A stretch of DNA of 64,000 nucleotides from Mangifera indica. Taxonomy: Eukaryota > Streptophyta > Magnoliopsida > Sapindales > Anacardiaceae. Positions 37,543-49,533 of this stretch are shown here, one piece after another. The stretch covers positions 5,146,001 through 5,210,000 of the forward strand of contig NC_058146.1 of the NCBI RefSeq assembly GCF_011075055.1, read 5' to 3'. Made by a program: the position numbers and the translations under genes. Numbering within the stretch: the first letter of the stretch is position 1; each line of letters begins with the position of its first letter. The notes below the pieces were generated by a model that ran no database searches, was not told where the DNA came from, and worked only from the letters and a program-made list of their open reading frames with translations.

Positions 37543-39541
37543 CATATATATATTTTTTGTTTAGATATACATTGGTGACTGCTATAATCTTTTGACTATT
37601 TACAACTGCGGTTCACTATTAAAATTGCTTTTGAAATACCAGCATGTGTCTAACATCTTCAATTAGTTTAGACCTGCTGCACCAAGTCCAATTCACTTCA
37701 CTTCCTCCTCGATTGGGATCATCTTGCCACTGAAACTAGTAAAGAGGATTTTTTAAATTCAGAACCGACATTTTCTAATAGAGAAATGCTATTTACATGT
37801 ATCTTTAAATAACGTAAATCAAAAATTTGATTATAATATGTTAATAAATAAGACTTGAACCTATATATATGGAGTATTTTCTTTTATCAATCAATTTACC
37901 CTTAGGAGTGCATCTGTTAAAGATCCCAACATGGCAACAATGATTCACATTTTTGTTATCAAATGAGAAAATTAAGGGCTGTTGCTGCATTTCTTTGGGG
38001 ATTCTATTCATGAATTCCATCTGCTTTTGAACCTTCTGCTCAATAATTCACTACATTTTGATCAGTCCTACAGTGCACACATGAAACTCAAAAAACTTGG
38101 GGCCGCTTTGGGTAGTGGGTAGTTTTCCTGTGGCCAGTAGTTAATAAGCAAGTTATTGTAGTTTTGCCTGTGACATGAGCCTTCAAAAAATTACATCAAT
38201 TACCCAGTACGGAGGGCCTTTAAATTGTTCAGAAACACCGTGTTTAAGTCACATGCTCATTGTGGGCACCTGCCGACTGTACAAATCTTGCCAATCTTTT
38301 CAAGCAATGGGGTAGAGAAGGAGATAAAAGACGAATTATTATTGATTGGCTTTGGATCCTGAGGGAGGACTTGGTCAGTGAGTGGTTGATAAAAGGTTGT
38401 GCCAATCTTTAAAGTTCTTTATCAATGTTTGAGTGCGACCAGGGCCCTACTCAGAAGTAAACTGTTTATTGTAATTGAAGCCTTCTTTTTTGCTTGTGTA
38501 GAATACCTGAAGACTTACCATAAGCACGAGCAAAAGTAAGTGGACAAGAAAAGCATGAAAATTCGTTCAATGAAACCGGACCTTTGGTTTGCCTTTCTTA
38601 AAATGAAGAGAAGATTTTTTGGTAAAGATGGAAACGAGAATGGTTAAAATTTGTATAGTTAAAGATCATATGGGAATGAAAATAAATATATCTTCGATTC
38701 ATTCTCTTTTTAGTTCGCTCATTCCTTTACATATTATTATAAAAATGTTATGACACTTAATAAATATTTTATTATTTTTTTAATAAAAAGATTCTTAGAG
38801 AGAAAATAGAGATTATCATCCTCATATTGAAGACTCAACGAGGAGGGAGAAAAGTTTCTACTGTAAGAACAAAGACAAGAATTAATGTATTCAGCCTTAA
38901 CCCCTTCCGTTGCCAACTCCAGCATACCATTGCTCAAATGCAATCATATTTTTACTGCAACCATATCAGAAACTTGAATGAAAAATCTAACGGGAATTAA
39001 TCGTAGTATAATTGAAATCTGAACATTGGTTTACAGAATTAATGCTTTCTCTATTAAGTGTTCCCTTTTATCTTCTTTCTTTCTAATCACTTTAATCTAC
39101 AAGTACTTTCCAGCTCTATATTCATTCTGAAGTTTTAGTACTTTTCAGCTCAGTCTTCATTCGGAAGTTTTTTATTTTCTTTGATAAATCCAAACATCAT
39201 AATTAAACTTATAATTATTATATTAAATAAATTAAGTATTTTATAAACGTGATAGGGTTTCAAATTCAAACCTTTGTCGTACAAATTTTAATATTCAACA
39301 CATTTTGTTTACACCATTAAGAAGTTACCAAAATAAGACTACTTGTTGAGCGCCGGATAGAGCCAAAACCAATTTCTTTTTGACCAATTAAAAGTTACTA
39401 GATATCACACCAATCACGATCAAAACATGAAGATCACATATTATTGTGCAAAAACAGTAGCTCCTCAAGATGCCAGATAAAAGCTGAGAATTGATGTAGC
39501 TGCCCTCAGATTTTGCAACTTTCTTTCTTTCTTTGTTGAAG
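37543..39541. other. Intergenic region upstream of the bHLH gene
   Basis: About 2 kb with no recognisable gene. It should contain the bHLH promoter; I see no convincing TATA box or known site to report. Confidence 0.35.
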
Positions 39542-40386
39542 ATGGAAAACAGTTACAATTGTTGTTGGTCTGATGCCTCCAATTTGGCTAACTTCAGCTT
39601 TGCACTCAACAATGAATCTTCCTTTGTAGCCCCATGGCAGCAGTTGCATGAAGTTCCTCCACAATTCTCAACCTCTAACTCAACTCAGCTTCATGAATTT
39701 CCACCATGGTCCAATCCAATTCCAGAAGATCGATCAACAACCGCTTCCAAGAGCCACAGTCAAGCCGAAAAGAGACGCCGGGACCGGATCAATGCGCAGC
39801 TTGCAACTCTTAGAAAGCTAATTCCCAAATCTGATAAGGTAATTTATATCTATGGACTCTGAGCCGAGAAAATTTATGTTTAATCTAAGAATCTGAATGT
39901 GTGCAGATGGACAAAGCGGCTCTACTGGGGAGTGTGATAGAGCATGTGAAAGATCTGAAGCTAAAAGCAATGGAAGTCAGCAAGGCATTCACAATACCAA
40001 CAGAAGTAGATGAAGTTACAGTTGAATGTGATGTTGCACAATCTGCAAACCCTACCAACATTAATAATCTCAAGAAAGGCAACAACATAATCAAGGCTTC
40101 TGTGTGCTGTGATGATCAACCGGAACTCTTCAGAGAACTCATCAGAGTCCTCAAGGGCCTCGGCCTCTCCACCATAAGAGCTGATATAGCCACTGTAGGG
40201 GGAAGAATCAAAAGCATATTGGTACTTCGCAACAAAGGAAGCGATCAACAAAGTGTTCCTTTAAACACTTTAAAACACTCACTTCACTTAGTTTTAAGCA
40301 GATTGTCTTCAACATCCATGGCTTCTAGTTTTCGGATTAGAAGCAAAAGGCAGAGGCTGTTTTCGCCTTGTCATTTCTCTGAATAA
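39542..40386 (+). CDS. bHLH transcription factor, bHLH51/bHLH30-like, 2 exons
   Basis: Exons 39542-39838 and 39907-40386 give 258 residues. The bHLH domain spans about residues 70-120 and is split by the intron between helix 1 and the loop-helix 2 segment (KSDK / MDKAALLGS), a conserved position in this clade. The basic region has H72, E76 and R80, the H-E-R set expected to bind E-box or G-box DNA. The C-terminal half (residues 157-225, KASVCCDDQPELFRELI...) looks like an ACT-type dimerisation fold, and the tail ends in a basic IRSKRQR block. The clade includes Arabidopsis bHLH30, 32 (TMO5), 51, 106 and 107. Position between ALG11 and eL41 favours bHLH51. An in-frame TTG lies 9 bp upstream, but the ATG at 39542 is the start. 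Confidence 0.92.
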
Positions 40387-41065
40387 ATACGTTCTATTAT
40401 ATAGTTAATTAATGGATTAATATCAGTAATCAGGGGCTAATCATATTTAACGGCAATAAATGCCGTTACGATCCGTCAACTCTTCCCTCAACCTCCGAGT
40501 ATAGTTGTTTGACATTTGCCCGTTACACTTCCATCTCCTTAAACGTCACCGTTTTCCTTTTTCTTTATTTATTTTTTAAATTTATTTTTATCCGATAAGA
40601 TAAGAACCTAACTGCCCTAGTTTCGGAGCGCGCAAATCTGAGCCGTTCATTCAACAAAATAAAATTTCCGTTATTCCTCAATCAGTTATACACACCACGT
40701 AAGTTACTTTCAACGGGAAATAAAGAGTTAAATTTTCATACCCCCTTATTTTGAGAATTCTCATTAACCTCCCCAATTAACATTGACTCCATGAGGGCTA
40801 TTTTGGAAGAACACGAAACGTCAGGAGGTCCATGAAATTAACCAAAAAATTAAAATTAATGAAACAGAAACAAACGCGCAAAGTCGTTATCTCAACGCAG
40901 CGGTTTTACGGTTCACACCAACAGCCCCTTTGAAACGGTTAAACTCCATCTTCTTATTTACAAGCCAACATAAATTAAGAAAAAACAGATAAAATTTAAC
41001 CTCATTCATTCATTTCTTCTTTCGTTTCTTTGCCATTTTTGTTTCTTTTTTCTTTTTTGTTTTTC
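40387..41065. other. Region between the bHLH and MYB genes
   Basis: A 680-bp spacer containing the bHLH 3' UTR and the MYB promoter. AACGGTTA at 40935-40942 is a MYB-type core site and could allow autoregulation, which is speculative. The leader close to the MYB start is T-rich (TTTCTTTTTTCTTTTTTG). No gene seen. Confidence 0.35.
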
Positions 41066-41836
41066 ATGTCAATGGACTTCATGATGAACTCTACTTCTAC
41101 TTCCATGAACAAGTCGAACAAAAACAATCGCATTAAGGGCTCTTGGAGTCCACAAGAAGACGCAAATTTGATCAAGCTGGTCGAGCATCACGGTCCCCGG
41201 AACTGGTCCCTGATAAGCTCAGGGATACCTGGACGTTCGGGGAAATCTTGTCGGTTACGGTGGTGCAATCAGCTGAGTCCCATGGTGCAGCATCGTCCGT
41301 TTACACCCGCGGAGGACTCCATCATTATCCGAGCACATCGTGTACATGGCAATAAGTGGGCTACCATCTCGCGCTTGTTGCCAGGTCGAACGGACAATGC
41401 AATTAAGAATCACTGGAACTCGACTCTGCGTCGGAAGAGGCTGAGTGAGTTTTCGTCGGAGTCAAACTCGGTGATGAAGCGTGGGGCGAGTGTGGAGAAT
41501 TCGGTGGCATCAGATTCTGACTCGGGGGTGGCGAAGAAACAATGTGTGACTGTTTCCAAGGAGCCTTATGATTATGACGATGTGGGGCCGGAAACGTTGT
41601 TAAAATTGTCGCCACCGGGGGAGAGTGTGGTGTTGGGAGCTGGCGGAGAAAAAGTGGAAGAAATTAACAAGGAGGGCGGTGAAGAAGTGGTGAACAATGT
41701 AAACAAGTATGTGGAGGAGGAAGAGTCGTCTTGTTTGCTGAGCATCATCCAGCATATGATAGCTGAAGAAGTGAGGAGTTACATTGATAGATTACGGGTT
41801 GAAGGATCCCAGCCAGCCATGTTAAAAGATCCATAA
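41066..41836 (+). CDS. R2R3-MYB transcription factor, subgroup 22 (MYB44/70/73/77-like)
   Basis: A single-exon gene for 256 residues from the ATG at 41066; a second Met two codons later is an alternative start. R2 (about residues 22-72) has W27, W47 and W66, and R3 (74-123) has F79, W98 and W117. The linker [12 protein letters not shown] and the end of R3 ([11 protein letters not shown]) are typical of subgroup 22. Outside the domain, LLKLSPPGE near residue 180 resembles a short repressor-type leucine motif. [18 protein letters not shown] near the C-terminus matches the family's EMI-x-EVRSYM signature. Subgroup 22 genes are normally intronless, as here, and act in ABA, auxin and stress signalling. 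Subfamily choice is by eye. Confidence 0.92.
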   Translation: MSMDFMMNSTSTSMNKSNKNNRIKGSWSPQEDANLIKLVEHHGPRNWSLISSGIPGRSGKSCRLRWCNQLSPMVQHRPFTPAEDSIIIRAHRVHGNKWATISRLLPGRTDNAIKNHWNSTLRRKRLSEFSSESNSVMKRGASVENSVASDSDSGVAKKQCVTVSKEPYDYDDVGPETLLKLSPPGESVVLGAGGEKVEEINKEGGEEVVNNVNKYVEEEESSCLLSIIQHMIAEEVRSYIDRLRVEGSQPAMLKDP

Positions 41837-42470
41837 AATCGCTTGGAAATTTTAGGTTGCACATCTGTTGCTTCTTTGGACTGCTCTTTTCTTGACAACC
41901 AAATTTTCAGTATTACTTTCTAGTTATTATATGGAGTCGAAAATTAATGGAGATTTTAGTACCGTCTAGCTTTTAGATTCGTCTTTCCCCTTTAGTAAAG
42001 AGAGGAAATCTGTCATAGTTACCCAAATTGAAGCACTTGGGAACGTATAAAATTCTCTTTTATCTTTGTTACAAAGAATAAAGTGACCATCCTAAAATGC
42101 ATTATGTGCAGGTACAACTATTAATACTTGTTTATCAACAATCAATGCCTCATATTCAGTGTAGCATCCTTGATAAATGATCAATCAAACTATATGTTCC
42201 TATTTTGAATACACAAATATATACATACTTATATGTATCATCATATAATTGAGTGATTTAGAATTAAAAATTCAATAATAATCAATTATATGATAACACA
42301 TATGAATGTATATACAATTGTGCATCTAAAATGAATACACATAATATTGTTTGATAAAAGGTTTAATGTATCTAAAATGAATACACATAATATTTTTTGA
42401 TAAAAGGTTTAAGTATTCGGCTAGTGAAAGACCACTCACCATTCATTAGAACATTTTAAAATCATAGGCC
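41837..42470. other. Intergenic region after the MYB gene
   Basis: MYB 3' UTR, then AT-rich DNA. A decayed copy of the small palindromic MITE family seen at 56702 and 63318 lies near 42180-42410, recognisable by ATATGATAACACAT and AAAATGAATACACATAATATT, the latter present twice. Confidence 0.4.
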
Positions 42471-43310
42471 ACAAGCCAGCAATCTAAAAGGAGGGAACAG
42501 AACTAGACTAGTTATGTAGCGCTCACATTCTAGACAATGAGAGAAAAATTCGACTAATTACGCACTCACAGTCACATAAACTAAGCTTACTACGAAACGC
42601 TCACATTCTAAATTGGAGAACAAAACTAGACAAATTAAGTAATCACATTCTAATAATTCATGGTGAAGTTACTGAAAAATCAGAGATTAAATCTATGGTC
42701 ATTACCCACCAACTTCACAATAGTTGACAGAATAAGCCATATTCTACTTAATACTAATGAATCAGAAAGCATCAGTCTCTTCTTTCCCATTGCTTATATC
42801 CATAACAATAAAAAGAGGTAAACCTAAATCCCCATGGATCCCCATCCACCATTTCATTCGAATAATTGAACATCACTGGCAGCAAGCCAGCAATCCATAA
42901 AAGCTGAATTATGCATTCAGCATTCTAAAAGGAGGAAATAGAACTAGACTAATTATGTAGAGCTCACATTCAACACAAGGAGACCGATTAAGTATTCATG
43001 GTCACATAAACTAAACTTACCAAGAAACACTCATTAACTAGACAATTTAAGCAGCGCCCACATTCTAAATTGGAGAACAAAACTAGACAGATTAAGTACT
43101 CACATTCTAATAATTCATGGTGAAGTTACTGAAACTTCAGAGATTAAATCTATGGTCGTTACCCACCAACTTCACAATAGTTACAGAATGAGCCATATTC
43201 TACTTAAAATACTAGTAAATCAGAAAACATCAATCTCTTCTTACCCATTACTTGTATCCATAACAATACAAAGAGATAAACCTAAATCCCCATTTATCCC
43301 TATTTCCAAC
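42471..43310. repeat. Tandem direct duplication, period about 458 bp
   Basis: Two diverged copies share AAGCCAGCAATC, AAAAGGAGG, CACATTCTAAATTGGAGAAC, TCAGAGATTAAATCTATGGTC and CCATAACAATA in the same order. The last of these is at 42800 in the first copy and at 43258 in the second. Copy 1 is about 42471-42860 and copy 2 about 42885-43310, with small indels. They lie just downstream of the eL41 gene. No protein coding or known RNA is recognised. Confidence 0.7.
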
Positions 43311-43578
43311 AGCTTAAACAAGGTTCCCGAAGCACAGTTAAATCAAAATTCTAACCAATTAACCAAACTTGATGAGTAATTAGGGCAAATAACATGACTA
43401 CTTGCAAATAGTTTATGAATGGATATAATTGCAACAATTGCAATAAAGTGCCAAATAAGTAAGAAATAATCTCATTTCTGAGTTAATTATACCAACAAAA
43501 TGGATCAAAACATAAAATCAGACACCAATATCACTACTTAATCAACAAAACAGCCAAACGACGCCACGATTGAGAAGA

Positions 43579-43780
43579 CTACTTAGATCTCTGTCTCATC
43601 TTTCGGCGCTTCCTCTTTAACCTTCTCATGCGCTTCTTCTTCCACTGAAAACAAATAACGAATACAAGACTCAAAACGACTTCGTTTATGAACACGACAA
43701 ACAAAGTTTCGATTAATTGAGTTAACCAGCCCAAAATATCGAGATATCAAAAGATGCACCGAGCTTACCTTAGCTCTCAT
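43579..43780 (-). CDS. RPL41: 60S ribosomal protein eL41, 25 residues, 2 exons
   Basis: On the minus strand, exon 1 (43780-43769) codes for ATGAGAGCTAAG, a 124-bp GT-AG intron follows, and exon 2 (43644-43579) completes 25 residues and a stop. The peptide starts MRAKWKKKRMRR and ends KMRQRSK. Almost every residue is basic, and it matches the invariant eukaryotic eL41, one of the shortest known proteins, which sits at the subunit interface of the 80S ribosome. A naive reading through the intron gives a meaningless 65-residue frame, so the gene is easily missed. The upstream region has the plant ribosomal-gene signature of telo-box, TATA and TGGGCC sites. The position between bHLH51-like and ABI4 genes mirrors my recollection of Arabidopsis. 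Confidence 0.95.
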
Positions 43781-43811
43781 GGTAACAGGCTACCACCGTC
43801 TGTTCACTCCA

Positions 43812-43954
43812 AAACCCTAATTGCTCTGTAAAGGCTGCGCTGATAACGGACAACGATTGCAAGCAAAGGGCTTTGCAGCTTATTTATAATGTAAAAACCC
43901 TAGGACTCTGTGGAGATCAAAATATTGGGCCCAGCTCAGTTTTCTAATTGGGCC
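43812..43954 (-). promoter_or_regulatory. eL41 promoter: telo-box, TATA box, two site II motifs
   Basis: AAACCCTAA (telo-box) lies at 43812-43820. TATAAATA, read on the minus strand, lies at 43881-43888, about 100 bp before the start codon. TGGGCC (site II type) lies at 43925-43930 and 43949-43954. This combination is characteristic of plant genes for ribosomal proteins and proliferating-cell functions, where TCP factors bind site II. Confidence 0.7.
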
Positions 43955-44039
43955 TTCTTCAAAACATAGAATCCTACCATGAGTTATAGATTGGGCTAAA
44001 CCTTCAAAACTTATGATCGAATTATGATAAATCCCAGCA

Positions 44040-44410
44040 GTTTGACTCAATTGAACTCGGTGAGTTTAAATTTGAGTTTGATTTTTAAATTGAGTTTAAG
44101 TATGAGTTGGTATTAGTTAGTTTGATTAGATCACGAGTTTATATCTCAATTCAAGTAAAAAATTATTAAGTTTACTAAAGATTCAAATCTTGTATCTGCA
44201 TTTTTAAAATATTATTTTTTTATATATTTTGAATATAAAAATAATCGATAAGTATATAAATTATACAAATTTAAATATAATTTTTATAAATAAAATGGTT
44301 AAAAATATTATTTTAAATTGAATTTGATACGATCGATTCAGTCTTGAGCTCAAACTGAGATCCTATTGATTCAACTAGTTTGAGTTTGAGCTCTCTATTT
44401 GTGCAATTGA
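44040..44410. repeat. AT-rich GAGTT-type dispersed repeat
   Basis: The tracts GAGTTTAAATTTGAGTTTGA at the left and CTTGAGCTCAAACTGAGATC with TTTGAGTTTGAGCTC at the right resemble those at 8460-9050 and 11760-12250. The middle is nearly pure A/T. Part of the old foldback family; boundaries uncertain. Confidence 0.4.
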
Positions 44411-44894
44411 GTCAGAATTTCAACCAAATACTACTCTCCACTTTGTTTGATTGTAGCCCTGGTTTAGAGAGATGCAGAGAAAGAGAAGAATGAAAGTCTG
44501 TAAAGCCTTTGAAATATGGTTTTGAAGAAGCCAGCGAGGCCCCTTGTCGGCAACAGTGTATGCAAATAAAGTCTTTACAAATATGATAAAAGTTCGAGCA
44601 ATGAGCACCCATTTTGTCGAAAGGCTTCAAAGAAAATTTAGGTAGAAGTTGGATACAACTCCTCATGGGCAAATATCAATAGCAGAAGCTTGAATTAGAT
44701 ATTTCACATGTGCAGATGTCCCCCATGACTCCCAGATAAGCATCGCATTACTGATCGACTTACCTCACTAACCTCACTCGCCTGCGCCACTGACATAGCA
44801 TTTCCTCCACCAAAAGAAAAGAAATACACCAATCCATTCTCAAAAGGAAATTGTACATATAAATTTGTTTGCTTGTGAAATTTATTTTTAGATA

Positions 44895-45795
44895 GGCCAA
44901 AAGACTTATTTTCATCTAAGGTTTAGTGTAAACTCATATTTATACCTGTTAATTTTTAGAAACTCAAATATCTATCTGTTTATTAAATTTTATTGTTTTT
45001 ATCAGAAATAAAATTATCATTTAATAAAAATATTTTAAAAAACTAAAAATTTATCATATTTTCTTCCCTTATTTTAAAAACTAATAATTTCCTCTACCTA
45101 AAGTTTGAAAACTTATCATTTCCCCCTTAGGATTTTATTTTTACTTATCTTCTCTTGCGAGCTTTCTTTAGCCAATAGTTATCCTTCTTCCTCTGTCATG
45201 GACGACCACCAATACTGGCTAGAATGGATGGACTAAAGATTGATGTTTCCTAGAATCTTTGTGTTTCCTAGAATCTTTGTCGACTCCTCTTCGTGATGAA
45301 GATTGGTGCAAAACACCGATCTTCAACATCCTTCATCTTCGAGAAACGCTGATTAGACTCTAATCGGTGTTTCCTGAAGATGAAGGATGCCAAAGACTAT
45401 CATTTTGCACCAATCTTCGTTGTGAAGAGGAGTCAAAGAAGATTCTAGGAAATGTTGGTCCTCAAGCCATCCGTTCCAATCGATATTGATGGTCATCTGT
45501 GGTAGAGAAGTTGAGAGAGGGAGAGGAGCAGGTCATTGCTATCTCCAATAGCTAAAAGCTCTACTAAAAAAACTTTAAGGGGAATTCTTCATTTTTCAAA
45601 TTTTAAATAGAGGAAATTTTTTAGATTTTTAAATTTAGAAAAAAATATAATAAATTTTCAGTTTTTTAAATGTTTTTGTTGAATAATAATTTTACTTTGA
45701 CAATTTACAAAAAAAATAAGTATTTAAATTTTCAAAAATTAACAAATATAAGTTTAGATTTAGGTTAACCCTTAGTGGGAATAAGTCTTTTTGCC
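44895..45795. mobile_element. MULE-like foldback element, copy H, with full-length hairpin
   Basis: This 901-bp copy begins GGCCAAAAGACTTATTTTCA and ends TGGGAATAAGTCTTTTTGCC. Flanks TTTTAGATA and TTGTAGATA agree at 8 of 9 positions. Unlike most copies, the core is itself an inverted repeat. CATCCTTCATCTTC at 45327 pairs with GAAGATGAAGGATG ending at 45389, and GACTCCTCTTC near 45280 pairs with GAAGAGGAGTC near 45425. The whole element can therefore fold around one centre near 45358. No protein is encoded. Confidence 0.8.
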
Positions 45796-46015
45796 TTGTA
45801 GATATTGTAATTTGGATCAATTAATCCTATATAAAATTGTAATAACAAAGATAACTAGTATTCAGAAAACTACAAAAATATGTGAGAAGGGAATCATCAG
45901 CAACGTGTTATGCAGCCATACAAATTAAAAATACATAATTTGGAAAAAAAAAAAAATCTATAGCCTCAAGAGGGGTCGACAGTGTTGTTTTTGTTTTTGT
46001 TGAATTTGTTTGTGT

Positions 46016-46495
46016 TTACTGTGAGATGATGGAAGGGACAACTGAGTCAACCCGTAGAGAGTTCCTACAAAGTGGACAACTCGACCGAGTACTAAGCCAC
46101 CTGTCAACACACTCACCGTGATAAAAATGTCGACATTTTGGCAAAACTTTTAGCTTATCCCCGTCTTCAAACTCGCCAAGACATATACAGCACTCCTCCT
46201 CTTTATTTGCAGCCGGGTTGATATCCGGCGTTGACTTCGGCCGGTGCATGATTATCGGCAACGTGTTGATTGTGGTGGGGTCCAGGCCCTGGGAGAAGGG
46301 TTGAACCGCGTCGGAGAGAGAGGGGTGGGTTAAACTGCAGAGCCAGCGGGCGTAGAGGAAGAGGAGACTGATGAGAAAGACGACGGCCAATAAAACGATG
46401 ATGAAGAAGAGGGTGCGTCCTCGGATTTCGAAGTTGTGGTCGTCGCGCTCTGTATTGTGCCAGTGAAAGGGCTGTGAGTCTTGTGATGTTGCCAT
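46016..46495 (-). CDS. ATL-type RING-H2 E3 ubiquitin ligase, membrane anchored
   Basis: A single-exon gene for 159 residues. A hydrophobic segment at about residues 28-48 ([20 protein letters not shown]) anchors the protein. A GLD box follows at 70-72. The RING-H2 finger has all eight ligands in the order C102, C105, C121, H123, H126, C129, C140, C143, with W133 at the E2-contact position. This layout (membrane helix, GLD, C-terminal RING-H2, no intron) defines the plant ATL family, whose members attach ubiquitin in defence and stress responses. At 159 residues it is at the short end of the family and has almost no tail beyond the finger. Substrate and exact ATL number cannot be told. Confidence 0.92.
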   Translation of the reverse strand: MATSQDSQPFHWHNTERDDHNFEIRGRTLFFIIVLLAVVFLISLLFLYARWLCSLTHPSLSDAVQPFSQGLDPTTINTLPIIMHRPKSTPDINPAANKEEECCICLGEFEDGDKLKVLPKCRHFYHGECVDRWLSTRSSCPLCRNSLRVDSVVPSIISQ

Positions 46496-46768
46496 TGAGA
46501 TTTGAACGGTGGCTATAACTGCGGCGGCATGGCGCTGGACAGCGAAGGTGTGTTGGTAGTTGCTAAAAGAAATGTGGACGGTCGTTATGCACAGTATTAA
46601 TAGCGCTTGGCCACCGTTGTGTTGGTCTACTGGACATTGGATATTTTTATGTAAGGGAAACGGAAGTCTAGTTGCACATCGAGCGCGTGAATCATTATAT
46701 TTGAACTGAATAGCGGAAAATTAAAAAAGAAATACAAATTCAAACAGCAAAAAGGTTAATTAAAATTA

Positions 46769-47020
46769 GGCCAAAAAACTTCTTCCCACACAAGGTTTTG
46801 TGTATGTCTAAAATTCTGTCAGTAAATTTTAAAATTTTAAATACCTACCTATTTATTAAATTTTATAATTAATATTAAAATAAAATCGTTATTTATTAAT
46901 TTTATTCAAAATAAATAAATTTCGCTAGAGTTTCTATATTTTAAGATTAACAATCGTTTTTCTTAAAGTTCAAAACATTACATACACGTCTCCTAAAAAT
47001 ATATTTTCTCTTTTTGATAA
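46769..47020. mobile_element. Left half of a MULE-like element, copy I
   Basis: It starts GGCCAAAAAACTTCTTCCCA and continues with the family's left arm: a tract for A/T-rich target arms, then CTAGAGTTTCTATATTTTAAG and TCTCCTAAAAATATATTTTC. There is no matching right end before 48000, so it is truncated. It lies just upstream of the RING-H2 gene, about 270 bp beyond its start codon. Confidence 0.5.
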
Positions 47021-49220
47021 TTATTCTTAGGCACGTCCAACTGCACCCATTCTCCCTGTTAGGTAGTTTCTTAATGCGAAAATCACTTGTCATCTAGTTG
47101 AAATGGGTGGATAATATCACACAAATTTATGCGATTCATTGTATAAATTTGTACAACTGTTCTATACGTTGACCGATGCATAAATTAGTCAAATAATATT
47201 GTGCGATCTATGCATTATTGTTAATAATGATTCATAGGATTTTTAAAAAGGCGTTTAAATCGTTAGAACTATTTAGGATTTAAGGTTTCACATGTTAAAG
47301 TGAGCTAATCTATGCCTATAAGACTAAAATATAATTATGCCTTTGTTATATGAAAATTAGGGGTGTTATGCTATTTTATATTCTAGAGGGTTAAATAATA
47401 TTTCATGGATAATGTGGTACAGGACATGAGTATGATTTTTGTTTTCATATTTTTCATGATGGAGTAAAATAAAATTATCCACTTGAGATTTTCTATTTTT
47501 CGTATTTTAAATGTTAACAAAATGTATGGTAATATTGTATTTATTGGATATAGATCATGAAAGCATTATTTGTCACCTTACACCCTAAAAGAAATCCATT
47601 TACAAGGAAAATTTGATAAAATTTTGGATTAAGATTCTTCATCAAGAAGTGTTATGTGCATAATTTTTATATAAATTTTATGTACAAATAACGTATCATT
47701 ATATGATTAGATAATTAAAAATTAAAAATAAAATAACATTCAATCACATAATAATATATTATTATTTGTATATAAAATTATTGTTCTTCATTAGTGTATA
47801 CAGTTCAAGACAACTTTCTTGTTTCGCATCCTATCCTATACAACAGTTGATACACAATGTAATCGAACCAAAAACATTGTCTACATAAGAGACCTTAAGA
47901 AAAATTCTAAGTTAAATTCATGTAGTATTAATTAGATGGTCATTTATCCAAGTAACAGTCATTTTGCAAACAGAATTTCCCAAGTCCTTTGTTTTATATA
48001 TATATATATATATATAAAACCTGACATACATATGTCAGAATGTTGTAATGATTGATCTGTGAATGATATACGAAAATGAAAAGTGGGGTTCACGATTTGT
48101 TGAAAGATTCGGATGCATGAAGAGATAAACGTGTATGTCTTCATGTATTTGACAACGTTTGTATACAACATGTGGGAGAATGGACCTACTGCAGAAACTG
48201 TGTGCAAAGCTATAATTTCAGCCTCATCTCTTTATATACGTTGCCGTAAGAGGACAAGCCTCACATTTGTCATCTTCAACTATTTAAGTCTATGAATATT
48301 GGAAAGTTAACCCGGACATTCATATTCCTCAGAAGACAGTAAAGAAAAACTCACCCCTACTGAGCGAATCCACAGAGAAATTATGGAGTTAATACTACAA
48401 TAATCCAGCTTAGCAGCATCCATATATGCATTTGGTGGAGGACACAATTGCACAATAGCAATAAAAAAATATATATATACCATGCAAAATATAATAAAAA
48501 TGTTTTTTTTTTATAGCCAAAAACCCTAGTGAACTTCATTAGATAGGTAAATCTTAGAAAATAGTAATTGGACACATAACTATTGTACTAGATATGTCAA
48601 AGTTTGTCGTATATGAATATCGATTATAAAACTTTAAGCTAATATAATGCAATCTTTTTGGCTTTATTAAATGCCGAGGGAAAGAAATATAGCAGCAGAT
48701 ATAACAGAAGAAAGGATCACAATAATATAATTTGGTACCATGTGAAATCTGCAGTTGGAAATGTGTCATTTTGATGAACAAAGCTGATCAAAATATACAT
48801 GAACCATAAAATCAGCCTAATCCTGAAACTTGCGAGTGGTTTGTTTCAATAAAACCAGTACTAAACTCTTGCTTGGTTTCAACTTGTTAACACATAAAAT
48901 TAAGAAACCTGTGATACCTAACCTAGTGCAATCTTATAAACAATCAAATTTACTATGTGCACTTAAATTGAAAATCAAATTGGACACTTATGATAAATGT
49001 ATTACTATGTAATTGAGTGATTTTGAATTAAAGATATAGAAATACTTAATTATATGATGACACATTATTATTAGTACTTAAATTGATACTCATTTTAAGT
49101 TATACATGATCTACCACCAAAGGCTCTACAATTTCAAAATGGAAAACCAAATGTGTTACAAAATTTATGAATCGCAAAATCAATACACCAAAATGGCCAT
49201 TCTAGCAGACTAAACATTAG
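47021..49220. other. Intergenic region
   Basis: About 2.2 kb with no recognisable gene. It includes a TA run at 47996-48015 and, at 47680-47770 and 49010-49090, short pieces resembling the palindromic MITE family (ATTATATGATNACAC motifs). Confidence 0.35.
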
Positions 49221-49533
49221 TTTTAAGCTCAATATATTTTTAATATGGTATCAGAGTATAAAATCAAATAACTGGTCTAACAACCTAAAGTGTTTTTGGA
49301 TATAAGTGATAACGTACCTGTCCAAAATGAGTTAAGTCAAATGGTGGGTCTAACAGCCTATAATGATTACACTTGAAAGAGGGTGTTGAAGACAAAAAAA
49401 GAATCACACATATAATAAAATAAATATAAGTTAATGGTATATAAGTGTGGTAATTGCATCTTAATACAAACTAATTGGTTTTGTGTAATATGAGTTTTAA
49501 TCTTTATACTTATAAATACAATATATTCCAACG
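49221..49533. mobile_element. Decayed TRIM retrotransposon
   Basis: TGGTATCAGAG, a worn initiator-Met tRNA primer binding site, lies at 49246-49256 directly after an LTR end (AAGCTCAATATATTTTTAATA). The internal region has the same word order as the intact TRIM at 60235: GTCTAACAACCTAA, TTTTTGGATATAAGTGATAA, GGTCTAACAGCC. The 3' LTR begins TGTTGAAGAC at 49384 and runs to about 49533 with TGGTATATAAGTGTGG and AATTGGTTTTGTGTAATATG. The 5' LTR is almost wholly lost. Confidence 0.7.

Noticed and set aside
43583..43780. 65-codon frame on the - strand
   Set aside because: It reads through the eL41 intron in the wrong frame; the spliced 25-residue product is the real gene.
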